Positions 1 to 11,536 of a stretch of DNA of 64,000 nucleotides are shown in pieces. Location of the stretch: contig JAODTK010005785.1 of assembly GCA_026419785.1 (NCBI GenBank), positions 79,846 through 143,845 of the forward strand, given 5' to 3'. The notes beneath the pieces are model-generated. The model worked only from the letters and a program-made list of their open reading frames with translations, was not told where the DNA came from and searched no databases. The translations under genes were made by a program, and so were the position numbers. Numbering within the stretch: position 1 is the first letter of the stretch; each line of letters starts with the position of its first letter. The DNA is from Sclerodactyla briareus (Eukaryota; Echinodermata; Holothuroidea; Dendrochirotida; Sclerodactylidae).

Positions 1-460
1 AGCTTTTTGTGGTTTGCAAACTGACGACCTTGACCTTAGAACTAGGAACAATAGGGTACAATGAAATGTGTATATCATATTTGAAAATTACTTCTTGTTA
101 ATGCTAACTAAGTCAGTATTCAAATCCCAGTTATTGACTGTTCACGAGCATGTTGAGATTACAAGAATTGGTTTCTGCGGTGTCGAAGAGATGAACAGTA
201 TACTTTTTGACAATTGTGTCCTTGTGTGAAAGCAGTACGTTTTTTTCTTTTGTTTTTCACGTTCGTAAGCACTGTTCCTCCTGACAAGACATGAGATGTA
301 AAAACATTTAGTGAACATGTTCCTGTTTTATTTTTGTGATTCAACTATTTTTTTCCTCATGTCCATGGACAGTCAAGAGCAAGGGTCAAATGATATCTTA
401 GAGTAAATGATAATCAAAGGAGATTAAAAGTCCACCATCCCTTTTTTTTTTTTATCATAC

Positions 461-659
461 CTTGGTTTGGGTTTTTCTTTTACTTCTGGCAACAACTTCC
501 TCTGTTCTTTGGACTCCTTCTCTGTGACCTTCGGTTTGACTCCTCAGCTTTGACCTCTGGGGTGGGCTCGGCCTGCACCGCCTCTGGAGCAGCTTCGTTC
601 TCGTCATCCATTGGGGTATCCACATCATCGAGGTCAACAAGGAGTAAAATCATCCATGT
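461..659 (-). CDS. Exon of unrecognised minus-strand gene: acidic then Lys/Glu-rich segment
   Basis: Acceptor TTCCAG precedes base 659 and donor AAG|GTATGA follows base 461. The translation starts MDDFTP, continues with LDDVDTPMDDENEAAPEAVQ, and after a frame change around 530 becomes KVTEKESKEQRKLLPEVKEK. The change of frame without loss of compositional character suggests a 1-nt error rather than a real stop. The segment is likely disordered; no domain is visible. Confidence 0.5.
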
Positions 660-3600
660 CTGGAATAAAAATAGGCTATGGATATGATGACGTGAACGAG
701 TAGTCTCCAGGGATATTATCAATTTGGTTGCATAGTTGCTGCCCCCGCCGCTGGAGATTTATGCAATGGCACAAATAACTACTGAATACATTGTCTAGTT
801 ACCTGAATCTCGGTCACATGACTGGGGTCTGCTAATTGGAATGACTTATTTCCTCTCAAAGTTGTTCAGAATTTTAAAACGAAACTAGTGATGTTTAGCA
901 ACTACATCTAGCTAGTCCACATCTGCCCAGCAAGATAAATTTTGCATACTTTAGAAAATTTATCGAACATTGCTGGATTTGATTTGGACAATCAACTGCC
1001 AATTTGTGCACTGGTAACCATGAACCTGGTGATCCCCTGAACTGTTATGTTTAGGCAATCAATCAAGCGAAGATTATTGTGGTAATATTCAACAACACAT
1101 GTACAATGCATTTTCCTTTCAATGTAATCCCTCTATGCGCCTGTCATGCCCCCCTATATCCCTAGCATGCCCCCTCCTCCTTATATCCCTGACATGAGCA
1201 CCACCTCTATCCCTGGCATGGTCACCCCCTAAACCATGTCTGGCCAGTTCAACTGGTTTGGAATTTGACAATTTATTAGGTGTCCATACTTTCAAATGTA
1301 ATCCTCATCTCCGGTTTCTTGGCTCCACCTTGATGACCACCGTCTTCGCCGACTGCTTGAAGCGCTTCTCTGGCCGTGCTTTAGGCGAGGTCTCCGGCTC
1401 CCGTTTGATAGCCTTTGGCCTCAGGGTGGAGTTCTCAGGGGAGAGGTCCGAGTACATGTTCCTGGGGGCTGCTGTACGGCGGCCCTGGTAGGAGTATACC
1501 CCCTTGTGGTTAGAGATGGAGATGATACATTAGTTGTCAAATGTATGGAGGGTTAGCACAAGGCATTCCAATGATTCTTAACAGCTATCATTGTGTACTG
1601 TGATAATCACCAGTGTTAGGGCATCAAGAGTTTGCACTATGCAATTTTGTCCTACATTAGCAAAAGCATAGTAACAAGCAGCATACTCATTTGTGAAATA
1701 TCATATTTGGGTTTAATTGCTGGTGATGTTTGTCAGATCCTCCTAGTCAGCATATATAGAGAAGAATCCAAAATAAAGCTTGAAACTGCTGTCTCACACC
1801 TCTGCAACACAATTCTATATCTATGTACAAGGGGCAATTCACTGGTCATAGGGGGGATTGAGTTCATACGGGCCTTCGATAAATACCGTCAACTAACAAT
1901 ATCCTTGGTCAACTTCCTAGCAACATCGTTATCGGGCAGAGACTGCGCTGGATCGTTGCAGATCACATTTTTCTCTGAAGACACAACTGGTTAAAATTGG
2001 ATCCTCCTTCTCCACTTGAATTGAATCTCAGTCTAAAATCTGTGCTTACACAAGATCTGTGCAAGGGCTCAGATGTTTTCTATTTACATGCACCCCATCA
2101 AGAATATTTATTAGACATCGCCTAAATTATCGCATTCATGTGGATGACATTCAAATGTTCGCTTCATGCCGAAAATACCCTTCTTGCAACACTGGGTACC
2201 ACCTGCACCTGTGTAGCAGTCAGACGAAAAATTGTGATAAAGTGACCCATCCCTTTAGTCTTCGCAATATCAAATGAGCAAGTCTCATCACTGTATGTGT
2301 ATGAGACAAATACTTGAGGGGCATTCAAAGTTCTTTTTCTCTTCCGCCTTACCTTGAGGCCTTTCCTTTCTTCCTTTATCGACCTTGGCTTAATAACAAG
2401 GGGGCCGCGTCTGCAAGAAAAACAGGAGAAGAAGATTGAAATAGTCAAGATAGATATCTCCATGGATTATGGATGTGCTTAGCATCACATGAGCTTCGTT
2501 GATCATTTTGTTATCTTTGTCATCACTCTTGTATGTCAATCCACCCCAAAATTCTGGCAAAAATCTGTGTCTGTCTGTCAACTTGTTCATTTCAGCCAGT
2601 AACCTATTGCCATATGTGTATATCAATCCCATTTGGGCACATGTCATTTAGGTCGGAGGTTTTGCATATATCATATATAGCAAGGCTACATCATCGTGCA
2701 ATTTCTAGAATCCTTTGTTGAATATTTCAGTCAGATGGTCTGTTACCAGATCATTTCAGTTATGTAGTTCATTACAAAACGGGTGCCACTGTCTGGATCT
2801 TGTGATTTCCCAGGCGTAAGCAAAGGCAACACTCAAGATCAGGAACCTAGGCCCCAACGTTAACTCCCTTGACTGGGTTGTCCCAGGAGGATTGGCTGGG
2901 TTGGGCCTATCCAGCTAGCTCCCATGATAGATTTGGTGCCCGAAGAGGGTCCCCTTACCGAGACTGGCTCGGACAGGCCAAAATTATCTAGTTGTCCTTG
3001 CACGGGGTACAACTAAAATGTGTTTCCCCCTGAACTGCAGAGGATACCTTTCAAAACTCTCTTCATACGAGTGAAGATTCTCGGTTGGGTACAGCTAAAT
3101 CAACCAGCAAATCCAAATTCACATGACAGATTAGCGGTTATCTATCAATTTAGATTTTCAAGACAATACGCTAGCGGAAGGATCACTTACATCTTGATTC
3201 ATCTCGCTCAGATCTCTCCCAAGAGATCATCGTCCTCAAGCTTGATCCTCCTCCGGCTTTCTTGGGCTTAGAGGCATTCATCTACAATGGACCTGATGTC
3301 GTTCTCCCGGTCGCTGTTTTCGAGATCTGGATGAAAAAAAAAAAAAATAATGATTGGAGTGATCGATAGGCACACCCAGCAATTGTGTATACATTCATGA
3401 GGTGTCCAATGGAACACATGGACCACAAAACTGTGGCACAAAAACCCCCCTCCTGAAAAGTTGTGACTGAAACCATTGCCCGTACTTCCAGGCATATACC
3501 CCCTGTTTCTCATTACTGCTTCCATCCCACCTAGTCATTGACGCTCCCTACACCGATAATACACTAACTGCTCCCAAAAACCCAAACCCCGCCCCCCACC

Positions 3601-6600
3601 CCCCCCCCCCGCCCCCCACATCTATGCCCGCCCACCTCACCCAAGAGCATGGAATACCATGGATAACTTTTTTCGTAATTCCAGACAAATCTCACCAAAA
3701 TTTTGGGAGACTCACCAAAGGAATGTGGATAGTCATTTGAGGATGAACCCATTTCTTCCGAGGGTGATGAGTGAGTATACAAACTGGATCTATTCAATAG
3801 AAAGAACAACATGAATACCTGCCCACAGAATAAGTTATTCTAAATGGATTTATACCGGCCGCAAGTAGGCCCATTGAAAATAGCCTGAGATTGCCAAAAA
3901 AAAAAGCTTAGGTACAACTGCGATCAGCTTTTTCTACTTAGTGAATTTTTTTCTTCGATGAGCTCTTGTTCGTTACCATCCAGCCTTTCTGTAGGGAATT
4001 CAAAAATCCAATGGCAAGCTTAGTTTGGAGTTTAAAGAAAAAAGGTTTTTTTTTTAATTATGTATCATGCGCCTAAGGAGTAATCCGATGCACGCTTCTC
4101 CAATGAATTATTGAAGTATTATACTGCGGAGGATGAGAATAATAACGCTAAAATTAGCCTTACAATATGTACACTATCTTGAAATATTTGACAACAACAT
4201 ATAGAGATGATAAAAAACAGGACCTTTATAACTACAAGGAGATGAGTGAGAAAAAAATCATCATAAAAATGCGCCGTACCTGACAGTCAAACTGGCAGAT
4301 ATCTTGGGAAGTAAACAATATTTTCCGATCAATTTGGGGAAATATTTCCATTGCATTTTGTCTCTAATTTGACCTTGTTAGTTTACTATAAAGAGGTTGG
4401 CTCCGGTGGCGTCAGACTTTCTCCTTTAAGACAGGTTTACATGTTCTGATAGTGGCGGAGAGAAGCCAGAAACACTAGCATCACTTGTTATCGTTCAGCA
4501 AAACACCATTACTGGGCATTAGTTGAGAATACCAGGAGTTGAATGGTAAGGAAGAGTCGACAGTTCATTTTGCGTAATTTGATAATTTGACAAAAATTGT
4601 CCGTGTCCGACCAGTCTCTCCATCATCTTATAACGGTGAAACAAATATTTGCTGAATTTTCTCCCACGTGGGGAAAATCAGGTTGCTTCCATTGACCTAT
4701 AAATTAGAGCCTAAAGTAACAAATTCTTATGGGGCCGGTTTTGGAAAACATGCAATCTGCTTCGAGAAAAGACAAACCATTCGCCAAATCCATGTGGAAT
4801 GAGTTATAGTTAGAAGGCCTATTGACTGCATGGATCATAAAGCTCAATGATTTTGTAGGTAGGAGAAGAATGACAATATTTAAAAGCAGATCAGTGATTT
4901 CGGCGTGAAAAATCATGGAATTCATACCGCAAGATGTATGTGAACTCAAAACTTCAACTGGCAAAATAAGAAGGCATGATAGGTTGGCAAGGCATGCGAC
5001 TACGGTGAAAAGATGCCAGTGTTCAATGACGTGGGGGTGGGTGCGAAGTACAATATGGGGGTAAGTTTAGTACTGTGGAAATAACGAGTATACCACCTTA
5101 CCGACAAACACTTCACGTCCCCTCCACCAAACCAACATTTCCTCATCAAAGATCTACTCTCCATCTCGATGATGTAGCCACCACCATCTGCGGAGGAGAG
5201 AGTCCAAACAGGATTACGTGATGTTACTCAGAATAGACACAGCAGGATGGAATCTCGCTTACAGTCACCCATCTTTGGCAAAACCCATCGAAGATTCCCT
5301 TACGGCAGACGTGTGTCATGTTGTGATATGGCTCAAATGCGGACAACTGTGCTGGAAAAGTCATCACACAGCAGCCATGGTGAAAAACTAGTTCAGAACA
5401 ATATTGATTTAATAGGCCGTTCGTTGTTGCCAGTGCACCTGTCAATTGCCTCACCACAAAGCAGAGTTCAGAGGGGTATAGACAGTTCCCCCATAGCCTG
5501 TATTGACGTCACAATTTTCTTCCAAAACTGGTAACCCACTCTTCGAAATTGCAGACACTTCATCCATCTCTAACTTGTTATTGTTGAAATCTGGAGGAAA
5601 GAAGGATTTGTTCAGTTTTGAAGGGGCGATTGGAAAAATGTTCTGCCACACGATGTACCTAGTTGGAATGCAGTGTACCCCAACAAACTCTGAGCCATAT
5701 TGAGCATCCACCACTCACAAAGCAACCCATGGGTGGTACGATGATACGGATGGCATACCAACATTTTAATTCTTTATTCGGGGTGACAGATCGTAGAACG
5801 ATGCTAGGCACTCACTAGACACCACAGCATCTGGAAATTTTGTGCTGGTGTATTTATTATATCCCCGACTACACAAGTAGTGTCGGGGGATATTATGGTT
5901 TTGGGTGTCTAGTCACCCCTGCTGTGCAAATTATCTAGGCATTTAGCACAATAAATTTCCAACGCTTTGTTCAAGGACTTCAAACTTGGTAAAATGTCCG
6001 CCCTTAGAGAATGACTGAGTAGGGACCATAGTTGATCCTGAAAAATGTGGAGGTCATTCAAGGTCACTGAGGTCCCTTGGAGGTCAATGGAGGGATGCGA
6101 AGGCTTCGAGGACTAAAACAGATGGGAGGGGTGTCAAACAAACTACTTAAGGGTAGTGGTCAGAAGTTAGCTGGTTTCTGTTCCTGACAGAAATTTGAAA
6201 ACATGGACACATGCTTTGCCATCCAATGACATGCTGATGAGTGCTTAATGGTCCGAAATATTTCGACAGAAGATATTCATTCAAGTGAATGCTTCATCCC
6301 AGAGATTTAAGTGCGTCATTTTTCGTGTCCAGACCTCAAGATCTTGTCCGTGAGATTTCCTGGAGTTACCGTCGGCAACGATCCATCATATTCCTGCCTC
6401 TTACGGAAACTCTGAATATTCATCTTCATCGACCCTTGTAGACCGGTTGCATATCATCCAACTGTCAAAAGAGTTATGGCATTGAGGTGATTATAATGTA
6501 GGTGCTCAGAATCAGAGTGATGCTCTGACGATCTGGACCCCATCAGAAGAGATCTCGTTTTCGGAAAATGGGAATGTAATTGCCAGAGTGTTCATAAGGT

Positions 6601-9363
6601 TTATAGGCAATATTATGCAATGAAAAATTAAAATAACTGTACTTCGAAGTAAAATGGTCATGATGTGAATTCACTCATTTCTGGTACTTCTTTGTTTAAT
6701 ACCGTGATCCTTTTAAATACCACCCCCCGGCACTCGCCAAAAAAAAAACTTCAGATGGCACTAATCAAATAGATCCAGACCAGGGGAGCGCATCATGTGA
6801 ACAAGTGAGGGGGGGATGATGGGTTTGTCAACCGGAAATTACTGTGTGGAAATGTTAAGCCAATGGAGCATAGCAACAATGAACCGCAACTATCGTAGTG
6901 ATCTTGCCTTTTTTCCTGACATGTTCCCCTTACTAGCCTATATCAAACCCTGCACGATGTGTGTTGCCAACTCAAACACAACTTGACAAACGAATTCACC
7001 TGCACTATTTACTCACGCTTGAGATGAGATAATTGTTGCTTTTGACAGGTCAAAAAGTAATATGAGGGCAATTGAAATGAAATACTGAAAACTAAACCTG
7101 CGTAAGTAAGTATATCTTGAGCGTGAAGGTAAAGTAACGAGTCATAACCAGCGAGGTCACTGTGTCCATTCAGTGGGGAAGTCCGAGCGACCGACACTAA
7201 GTCAGCAGACTGCAGGTAAGGCTGATTGATGAGGATCACTTTAGCAACATTCAATACTCATAAGTGACTGGTGTGGTCAAGCAATAGATTGGAATGGAAG
7301 TGCATTCTTTGAAATCGGACGACCACCATCATTAACAAATGTGAAAAATATCTTTTTTAGGGTATATGTGTGGGGAAAGCGAAGTGCGTACAGGCCTATT
7401 TATTGTCAATGCATGCCTCCACTACCCTGGAAAAGGCGAGTCATTGTAGGTACAGCGTCCAATAGCATGGTGTCCACATGTTGGTCATTGTTACCATATG
7501 ACGTTAATCAATATGTGAATGAGGGGGTAAGTCATGCCAGTCAATCGTTTCAATTGTACAGCAGAGTAGTCTGTGGTCTTCAAAGTGACTGTGGGGGTAT
7601 TCAATTTCAGTATTTCAGGACAAGGCACTGAGGGGGGGAAAATTGGGTTGAGTGCAAGGGATCTCACTGTAGGGGGAAAAAGGGGGTGGTCATGCAATTG
7701 ACAAGTGCCATAAACTGTTCAAATATGCATGTCAATGCCAGTTTACCAGTCCATCAAATGTATTATTGCTATTTTTAGGGTAGAACTTTTCACAAGGCTT
7801 TCCAATCAATATTCTCCCTACATTGGTGGGGTGAGGAATGTTCTCTATATGACCCACCCATGCAGCACCTCCCATAACAAATTATTTCTGGCTGCACGAT
7901 AATAATAAAAATAGATAATAAACTGACAAGATCTTTGTAATTTTCTCGTATATATATAAGCCCTATGTTGAGACATTTTTGTATTATGTGGGCTCAGTTA
8001 ATGTTGATCCAGTATGTCTTCTGACCAATTGTTTAACATGTTGTTACTCTGGCAATTACTTTTCCCAAATAGTCACCTCATGTGCAGTAACACACCATGA
8101 TAGAGAGGCACTGGGGAACAAGAGAGATTTTTATAGACTTAAACCCCTGCCCATTTCTGCCTGCGGGTAACAGGGTAATGCCCTCACTCTTGACTCTGGG
8201 ACAGGTTAATGCCCTCACTTTTTGCTCAATAGCAAAAAATTGCCACAAAGTTGTGCCCTTCCTTACTTCAAGAAGTTCCTTGACCCTTGCTTGCTTCTTC
8301 CTCCCAACTCACTGCTTCTACACACACCACAGTTAATCCCCTAGTGGCTTGTCTATGAATCACAGGGAATAATACCCATGGTCAGTCCTGCCTGCCAAGG
8401 CATTACACAACTGGAAGTGTGCTTTTCACATTCCCAGCTAGGGAAGTGTAAAACAATAGATGTCAGTAGACTGAGTGCCCACAGAGAATAATTGGATTAC
8501 CCCTCTCAAGCCTCTGAGCATTGCCAGTGCCAGGTACCATTCCACACTGAATGTCTGACAGGCAGTCTAAGGTTTATTATTGTTGGGAGATTAAATCCTT
8601 AAGTTGGAGATTGGAATGTTGACCAGTCAAACTGAAGGCTTATTATAGTATACACGTACACAATGCAGACAGGGGAAGAGGATAATGGCGGGCTACATGG
8701 TGTTCTAAATGAATTCAGCGGACCTTTCTGGTGTGCATTTCGCTGTTAATAAGAGAAATGGGAATTTGAAATCATATCAATGTTTCAATTAATGTAAAGC
8801 AACAAACTTGGCATTCTCCCTCGAGTAAATATAAGATACGCCTTTGGAAGAAATTGCCAGTTTGTCTACCCTCCCCTCGATATCCATATTATCGTATAGA
8901 AGTATACGCCAAAAGAAACGTATTCTGCCTTGAAATGGGAATTTGTCAATGGATGCAGTGATGAAGGCTTCAACTGGGCTACATTTTTATTTTCATAGGC
9001 GCCTATGAAACCTGGGTGGTGCATTGTAAGAAAGAGGCGTATCTGCCTTGGAATTCCCACGCACCCATAGCAACACTTGACCACAACTGATCAGGAGGTA
9101 ACATAAATACATACATAGGCTGGTCGCTGGTGCAAGTCCAATATTCAGACATATCAGGAATAATAATTAAAATGACAGATTGAAGAATTTTGTACTTCTC
9201 ACATACCCACTGGGGGAATACTTGTCGTGGGGAAGGGGAGAGGGGAATGGAAGCAACCCGATTTTATGAAGGGGGCAACACAACCACTTTGGTGGTCGAA
9301 AATGTAACACTAAATGAGAGGAGTAATACGCAAGAAGAGGAGTTTCTGCTTGGCAATTATTTT

Positions 9364-9402
<39 letters not shown>

Positions 9403-11536
9403 GAATGTTGTCAATAAAGGCAGTGATGCAGGCTTCAAACAGGGACTACATTTTTTAAATTTCATAAGCTGCCTATGAAACCTGGGAGGCGGGATGGGAC
9501 CAAAATTGACACCCCCACCCCGTAGCAATATGCCACTACTTGTCACGTCAGTCTGATTGTTATCCTGTTGTACATATTATTCGCCTTCTGAGGGTCTATG
9601 TGTCGAGGAATACATAGACCATAGCACAATTACATGTGTTACACCGTTGTACTAGATCATATGTCAGGCCACGAGTTTCAAGGTACAAATTTTTAAGTAG
9701 TTCATATTGTACTATTTACAGGTACAATATGTCTGAATATGTCAGCCATATACTCATATTATCACAGGTTAGGGACACCCAGACAAATGACAATTACCAT
9801 ACGTAATTTTCTGGTAATGCAGTCACTCGCACACACCCTTTTCCCCAGTCGGTTGGGACACATTTTATGTTTTGTTTTTGGTTGTGTACATAGATATGCT
9901 TGTTTCAGTCTGTACATATTTGTGAATCAGTTGCAGTTGATATATATGGATTGTCCCATGGTGACCAGGAATACCTTGACCTGATACCAAAAACAATAGG
10001 GTTATTCTTCATCATTGTGTACACTCCCCACACTTATTTGAACTGATAGATATGTTATGTTATGACCACGTGTATTCAGATAAAATAAGGACAGAGGACT
10101 ACTGTGTAAAATAAAGGATCCATTTCTATTCTAACAGAACTGGTCGGCCTTCTCAAGGCAAACTACAGGCCAGTGGGAAAAAGGAAGAGCGTGTCACAGC
10201 TACCCCAGTTGCTTATATAATGTGCTTAATTAAGATAACGCAACCTGATGGTCACAAAATAGGTGGCCTATGGCTCAATGCAACAATTAATGACTAAATA
10301 TGCATGATCACATGACAGATACTTGCATGCTATTAGATATCATGCCTGAGTAGCGATGTCAAATGCCAGATTTATCCACTTCCAGGTTTTAGCGTCTGAC
10401 CTTCCACATTCATGGAGATAGCTGTGTAAGAGTTATCGTAGTAGTATGGTAGTTCTGTCATTGCATTGACTTTTTCGTTTGTCTTAACAAGACGCTTCCA
10501 GGCCAACATACAAAGCATTGCAAGAATCACCAGGTCCAAAAGGGGTCAAATGAGGTCAAAAGGGCAATAGGTCAATGAGGTCAAAGTGGGTCCAGATGTA
10601 TTTCCCCAGACGAACGACAAACTTTTCATATGACAGTCCTCAAAAATGGTTTCGGTTGGCCGAGATAATATGAAGATCTTAGCTGTCTTGACTTCCCACA
10701 TTCATTGAGATAGCTGTGTAAGATTATCGTAGTATGGTAGTGTCATTGATTTTTTTTTTTGTCTTAACAAACGCGTCCCTCCAATACAAAAAAAGCATGC
10801 AAAATCACAAGTTCATAGGTCAATTAGTCAGAAGGTCAAAAGGTTAAAGTCGTTCAACCAGATTATATTCAACCACGAAACAAAACTTTACCATTACGAC
10901 ATCACTCTAAAATGTTTTGTTGCAAGATTATAGATTTGCCATATGATTACCCTCAATACCTTGACCTCACACAAAAACAATAGGTCATCCCCACCATGGG
11001 TTACCCTACCTACCAATATGAATTTCATACCTGCTTGCGATCATAGATATCGTGCGGAAACACTTTTCAAAGTTTGATCTCTGTTGACCTTACGACCGTC
11101 GATTGGTACCAAAAACAATAGGGGTCTCCCTCCATGGGTGACCCCTACCTACCTGATATCGAACATAATACTGCTTGCGTTGTTAGATATCGCGTGGAAA
11201 CGAAGGTCACCCACACACACACATACACCGACACACACACACACATACCCACACCGCACTACGCGTGACTGCATATATTCCTTTTGGCTTCGCCAGGAAT
11301 CAAAGGGGTGGGTATATCCTGCCATCCCCCAGGATGTGCGCCTAGACCGTTTTACATGGTGCCAGTCATGCTGCATGATTTTGTGTCCACATTCCTGAAC
11401 AGCGCAGTGCTTCCAAACTTACGTCATAGGCCTTTTTTGCCAGATTCCTTGGCTTTCTTCAGTTTCTCCAGTGGCCGAACGACCAGGCCTTTTTTTGCGC
11501 CAACACCTCGCTTTCCCTGCTTCTTGCGACGGCCCA
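461..11536 (-). CDS. Putative multi-exon minus-strand gene, product not recognised (overview)
   Basis: Eight or nine short blocks on the minus strand have a pyrimidine-rich AG acceptor, a coding-like translation and a GT donor: 11423-11536, 7098-7209 (weak), 5102-5187, 3716-3789, 3191-3326, 2353-2410, 1898-1974, 1290-1484 and 461-659. The translations are rich in Lys, Arg, Glu, Pro and Ser, with KREP/KVEP-like patches (possible sumoylation sites) and acidic tails, the usual look of a disordered region in a nuclear or chromatin protein. I do not recognise the family. No stop codon is assignable at the left end, so the gene probably continues beyond base 1. That all the blocks belong to one gene is inferred from shared strand and composition only. 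Several need a 1-nt shift to stay open, as in the neighbouring POLR2A. If real, the gene is divergent from POLR2A. Confidence 0.4.
660..1289. repeat. Intron-like spacer with a short CATGCCCC minisatellite
   Basis: Between two exon-like blocks. At about 1140-1245 a unit of about 25-30 bp built on ATCCCT...CATGCCCCC recurs roughly four times with indels. Nothing else is recognisable here. Confidence 0.45.
1290..1484 (-). CDS. Exon of unrecognised minus-strand gene: basic, KREP/KVEP-containing segment
   Basis: Acceptor CTACCAG precedes base 1484 and donor GAAA|GTATGG follows base 1290. It is 195 nt long. The translation begins GRRTAAPRNMYSDLSPENS and includes RPKAIKREPE and KTVVIKVEP, matching the psi-K-x-E sumoylation consensus twice. 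The last part reads KKPEMRITFE only after a 1-nt shift near base 1310; unshifted, it meets TGA. This is the strongest coding candidate of the set, but the family is not recognised. Confidence 0.5.
1898..1974 (-). CDS. Possible exon of unrecognised minus-strand gene
   Basis: The sequence is open between a CTTCAG acceptor and the donor ATT|GTTAGT. It translates as EKNVICNDPAQSLPDNDVAR followed by KLTKDI. Composition is protein-like, and the open stretch ends exactly at the donor. No homologue recognised. Confidence 0.4.
2353..2410 (-). CDS. Small exon of unrecognised minus-strand gene
   Basis: A strong polypyrimidine tract and TTGCAG acceptor precede base 2410, and donor AAG|GTAAGG follows base 2353. 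The 58-nt block translates as RGPLVIKPRSIKEERKGLK, a basic segment similar in character to the neighbouring candidate exons. Confidence 0.5.
2411..3190. other. Intron-like spacer, nothing recognised
   Basis: No long reading frame, repeat array or RNA gene seen. The sequence at 2820-3010 is pyrimidine-rich but not assignable. Confidence 0.3.
3191..3326 (-). CDS. Exon-like block of unrecognised minus-strand gene, frame broken
   Basis: Acceptor CATCCAG (after a T-run on this strand) and donor GAT|GTAAGT bound 136 nt. The first part reads LENSDRENDIRSIVDE. After a break near 3272 another frame reads RRRIKLEDDDLLGEI. Both halves look coding, so a small indel is more likely than a real stop. Confidence 0.4.
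3327..3715. repeat. Spacer with A-run and C-rich tract
   Basis: An A-run of about 13 lies at 3337-3349 and a C-rich tract of about 45 bp at 3580-3622. No gene seen. Confidence 0.5.
3716..3789 (-). CDS. Small Ser-rich exon candidate of the minus-strand gene
   Basis: An AATAG acceptor precedes base 3789 and CTTTG|GTGAGT is a good donor at 3715. The open translation is SLYTHSSPSEEMGSSSNDYP followed by HSFG. Short and low-complexity, so support comes mainly from the splice sites. Confidence 0.35.
3790..5101. other. Non-coding stretch, nothing recognised
   Basis: AT-rich sequence with scattered A/T runs. No exon, RNA gene or tandem array that I can support on either strand. Confidence 0.3.
5102..5187 (-). 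CDS. Exon candidate: possible Tudor/chromo-like strand segment
   Basis: Acceptor CTCCGCAG and donor GTCG|GTAAGG bound 86 nt. The translation begins DGGGYIIEMES and, after a 1-nt shift, reads IFDEEMLVWWRGREVFVG. That aromatic, strand-like pattern resembles the start of small beta-barrel chromatin readers. The resemblance is an impression, not a family assignment. Confidence 0.4.
5188..5858. other. Spacer with a weak minus-strand open frame
   Basis: An 87-codon minus-strand open frame spans 5451-5714, with segments such as PPDFNNNKLEMDEVSAIS. It lacks convincing splice sites and I do not call it a gene. Confidence 0.2.
5859..6700. mobile_element. Probable repeat element fragment starting at an inverted-repeat hairpin
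   Basis: Bases 5859-5892 form a near-perfect inverted repeat: ATATCCCCGAC on the left, GTCGGGGGATAT on the right, with CACAAG in the loop. The sequence after it (AGGTCATTCAAGGTCACTGAGG and related text near 6045-6080) resembles other AGGTCA-rich repeats of this window. No protein-coding remnant is visible, and the class and right end are undetermined. Confidence 0.35.
6701..7097. other. Non-coding stretch, nothing recognised
   Basis: Short C- and G-runs occur near 6720 and 6808. No supported feature. Confidence 0.3.
7098..7209 (-). CDS. Weak exon candidate on the minus strand
   Basis: Acceptor CCTGCAG precedes base 7209 and donor GCAG|GTTTAG follows base 7098. It is fully open and reads SADLVSVARTSPLNGHSDLA then GYDSLLYLHAQDILTYAG. 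The composition is protein-like, but no family is recognised and it could be chance. Confidence 0.3.
7210..8930. other. Non-coding stretch, nothing recognised
   Basis: Several short open frames on both strands lack splice context and protein-like composition. No tandem array seen. Confidence 0.3.
8943..9075. repeat. Dispersed repeat copy 1 with a 20-bp perfect palindrome
   Basis: This segment and 9405-9545 share the order GCAGTGATG, GGCTTCAA, CTACATTTTT, CTATGAAACCTGGG and TAGCAA, in the same orientation. In this copy 8991-9010 is the perfect palindrome TTTCATAGGCGCCTATGAAA. Confidence 0.6.
9364..9402. repeat. T homopolymer of about 38
   Basis: An uninterrupted T run sits immediately left of dispersed repeat copy 2. 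On the minus strand it would be a poly(A)-like tail. Run length is probably unreliable. Confidence 0.8.
9405..9545. repeat. Dispersed repeat copy 2
   Basis: Homologous to 8943-9075, with the palindrome degraded to TTTCATAAGCTGCCTATGAAA-like text at 9459-9479. It directly abuts the T run, which fits insertion of a retroposed unit on the minus strand, though no coding remnant shows this. Confidence 0.55.
9546..10389. other. Non-coding stretch with one dispersed-repeat fragment
   Basis: At 9971-10000 the text CTTGACCTGATACCAAAAAC AATAGG matches the family seen at 10960 and 11090, and more weakly at 29-55. Otherwise nothing is recognised. Confidence 0.35.
10395..11205. repeat. Degenerate direct repeats, AGGTCA- and ACAATAGG-type
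   Basis: The block at about 10400-10520 (TTCCACATTCATGGAGATAG, CTGTGTAAG, ATCGTAGTA, TGTCTTAACAA) recurs at about 10690-10800 with many indels. A second block recurs at about 10960-11060 and 11086-11200, sharing CAAAAACAATAGG, CCATGGGT, CCTACCTACC, GCTTGCG and TAGATATCG. Several AGGTCA or TGACCT half-sites occur. There is no coding content; this looks like a non-autonomous interspersed element present in tandem. Confidence 0.65.
11208..11262. repeat. (AC)n microsatellite
   Basis: Interrupted CACACA tract with a few ATACCG/ACCC interruptions. Confidence 0.85.
11423..11536 (-). CDS. Lys/Arg-rich exon of unrecognised minus-strand gene
   Basis: Acceptor TTTTTCTAG and donor GAC|GTAAGT bound 114 nt. 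The open translation is GRRKKQGKRGVGAKKGLVVR followed by PLEKLKKAKESGKKGL, with a TGA only in the final codon at the donor. It is strongly basic, like nucleolar or DNA-binding tails. The terminal TGA may be a real stop or an indel in the A-run just before it. Confidence 0.5.
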
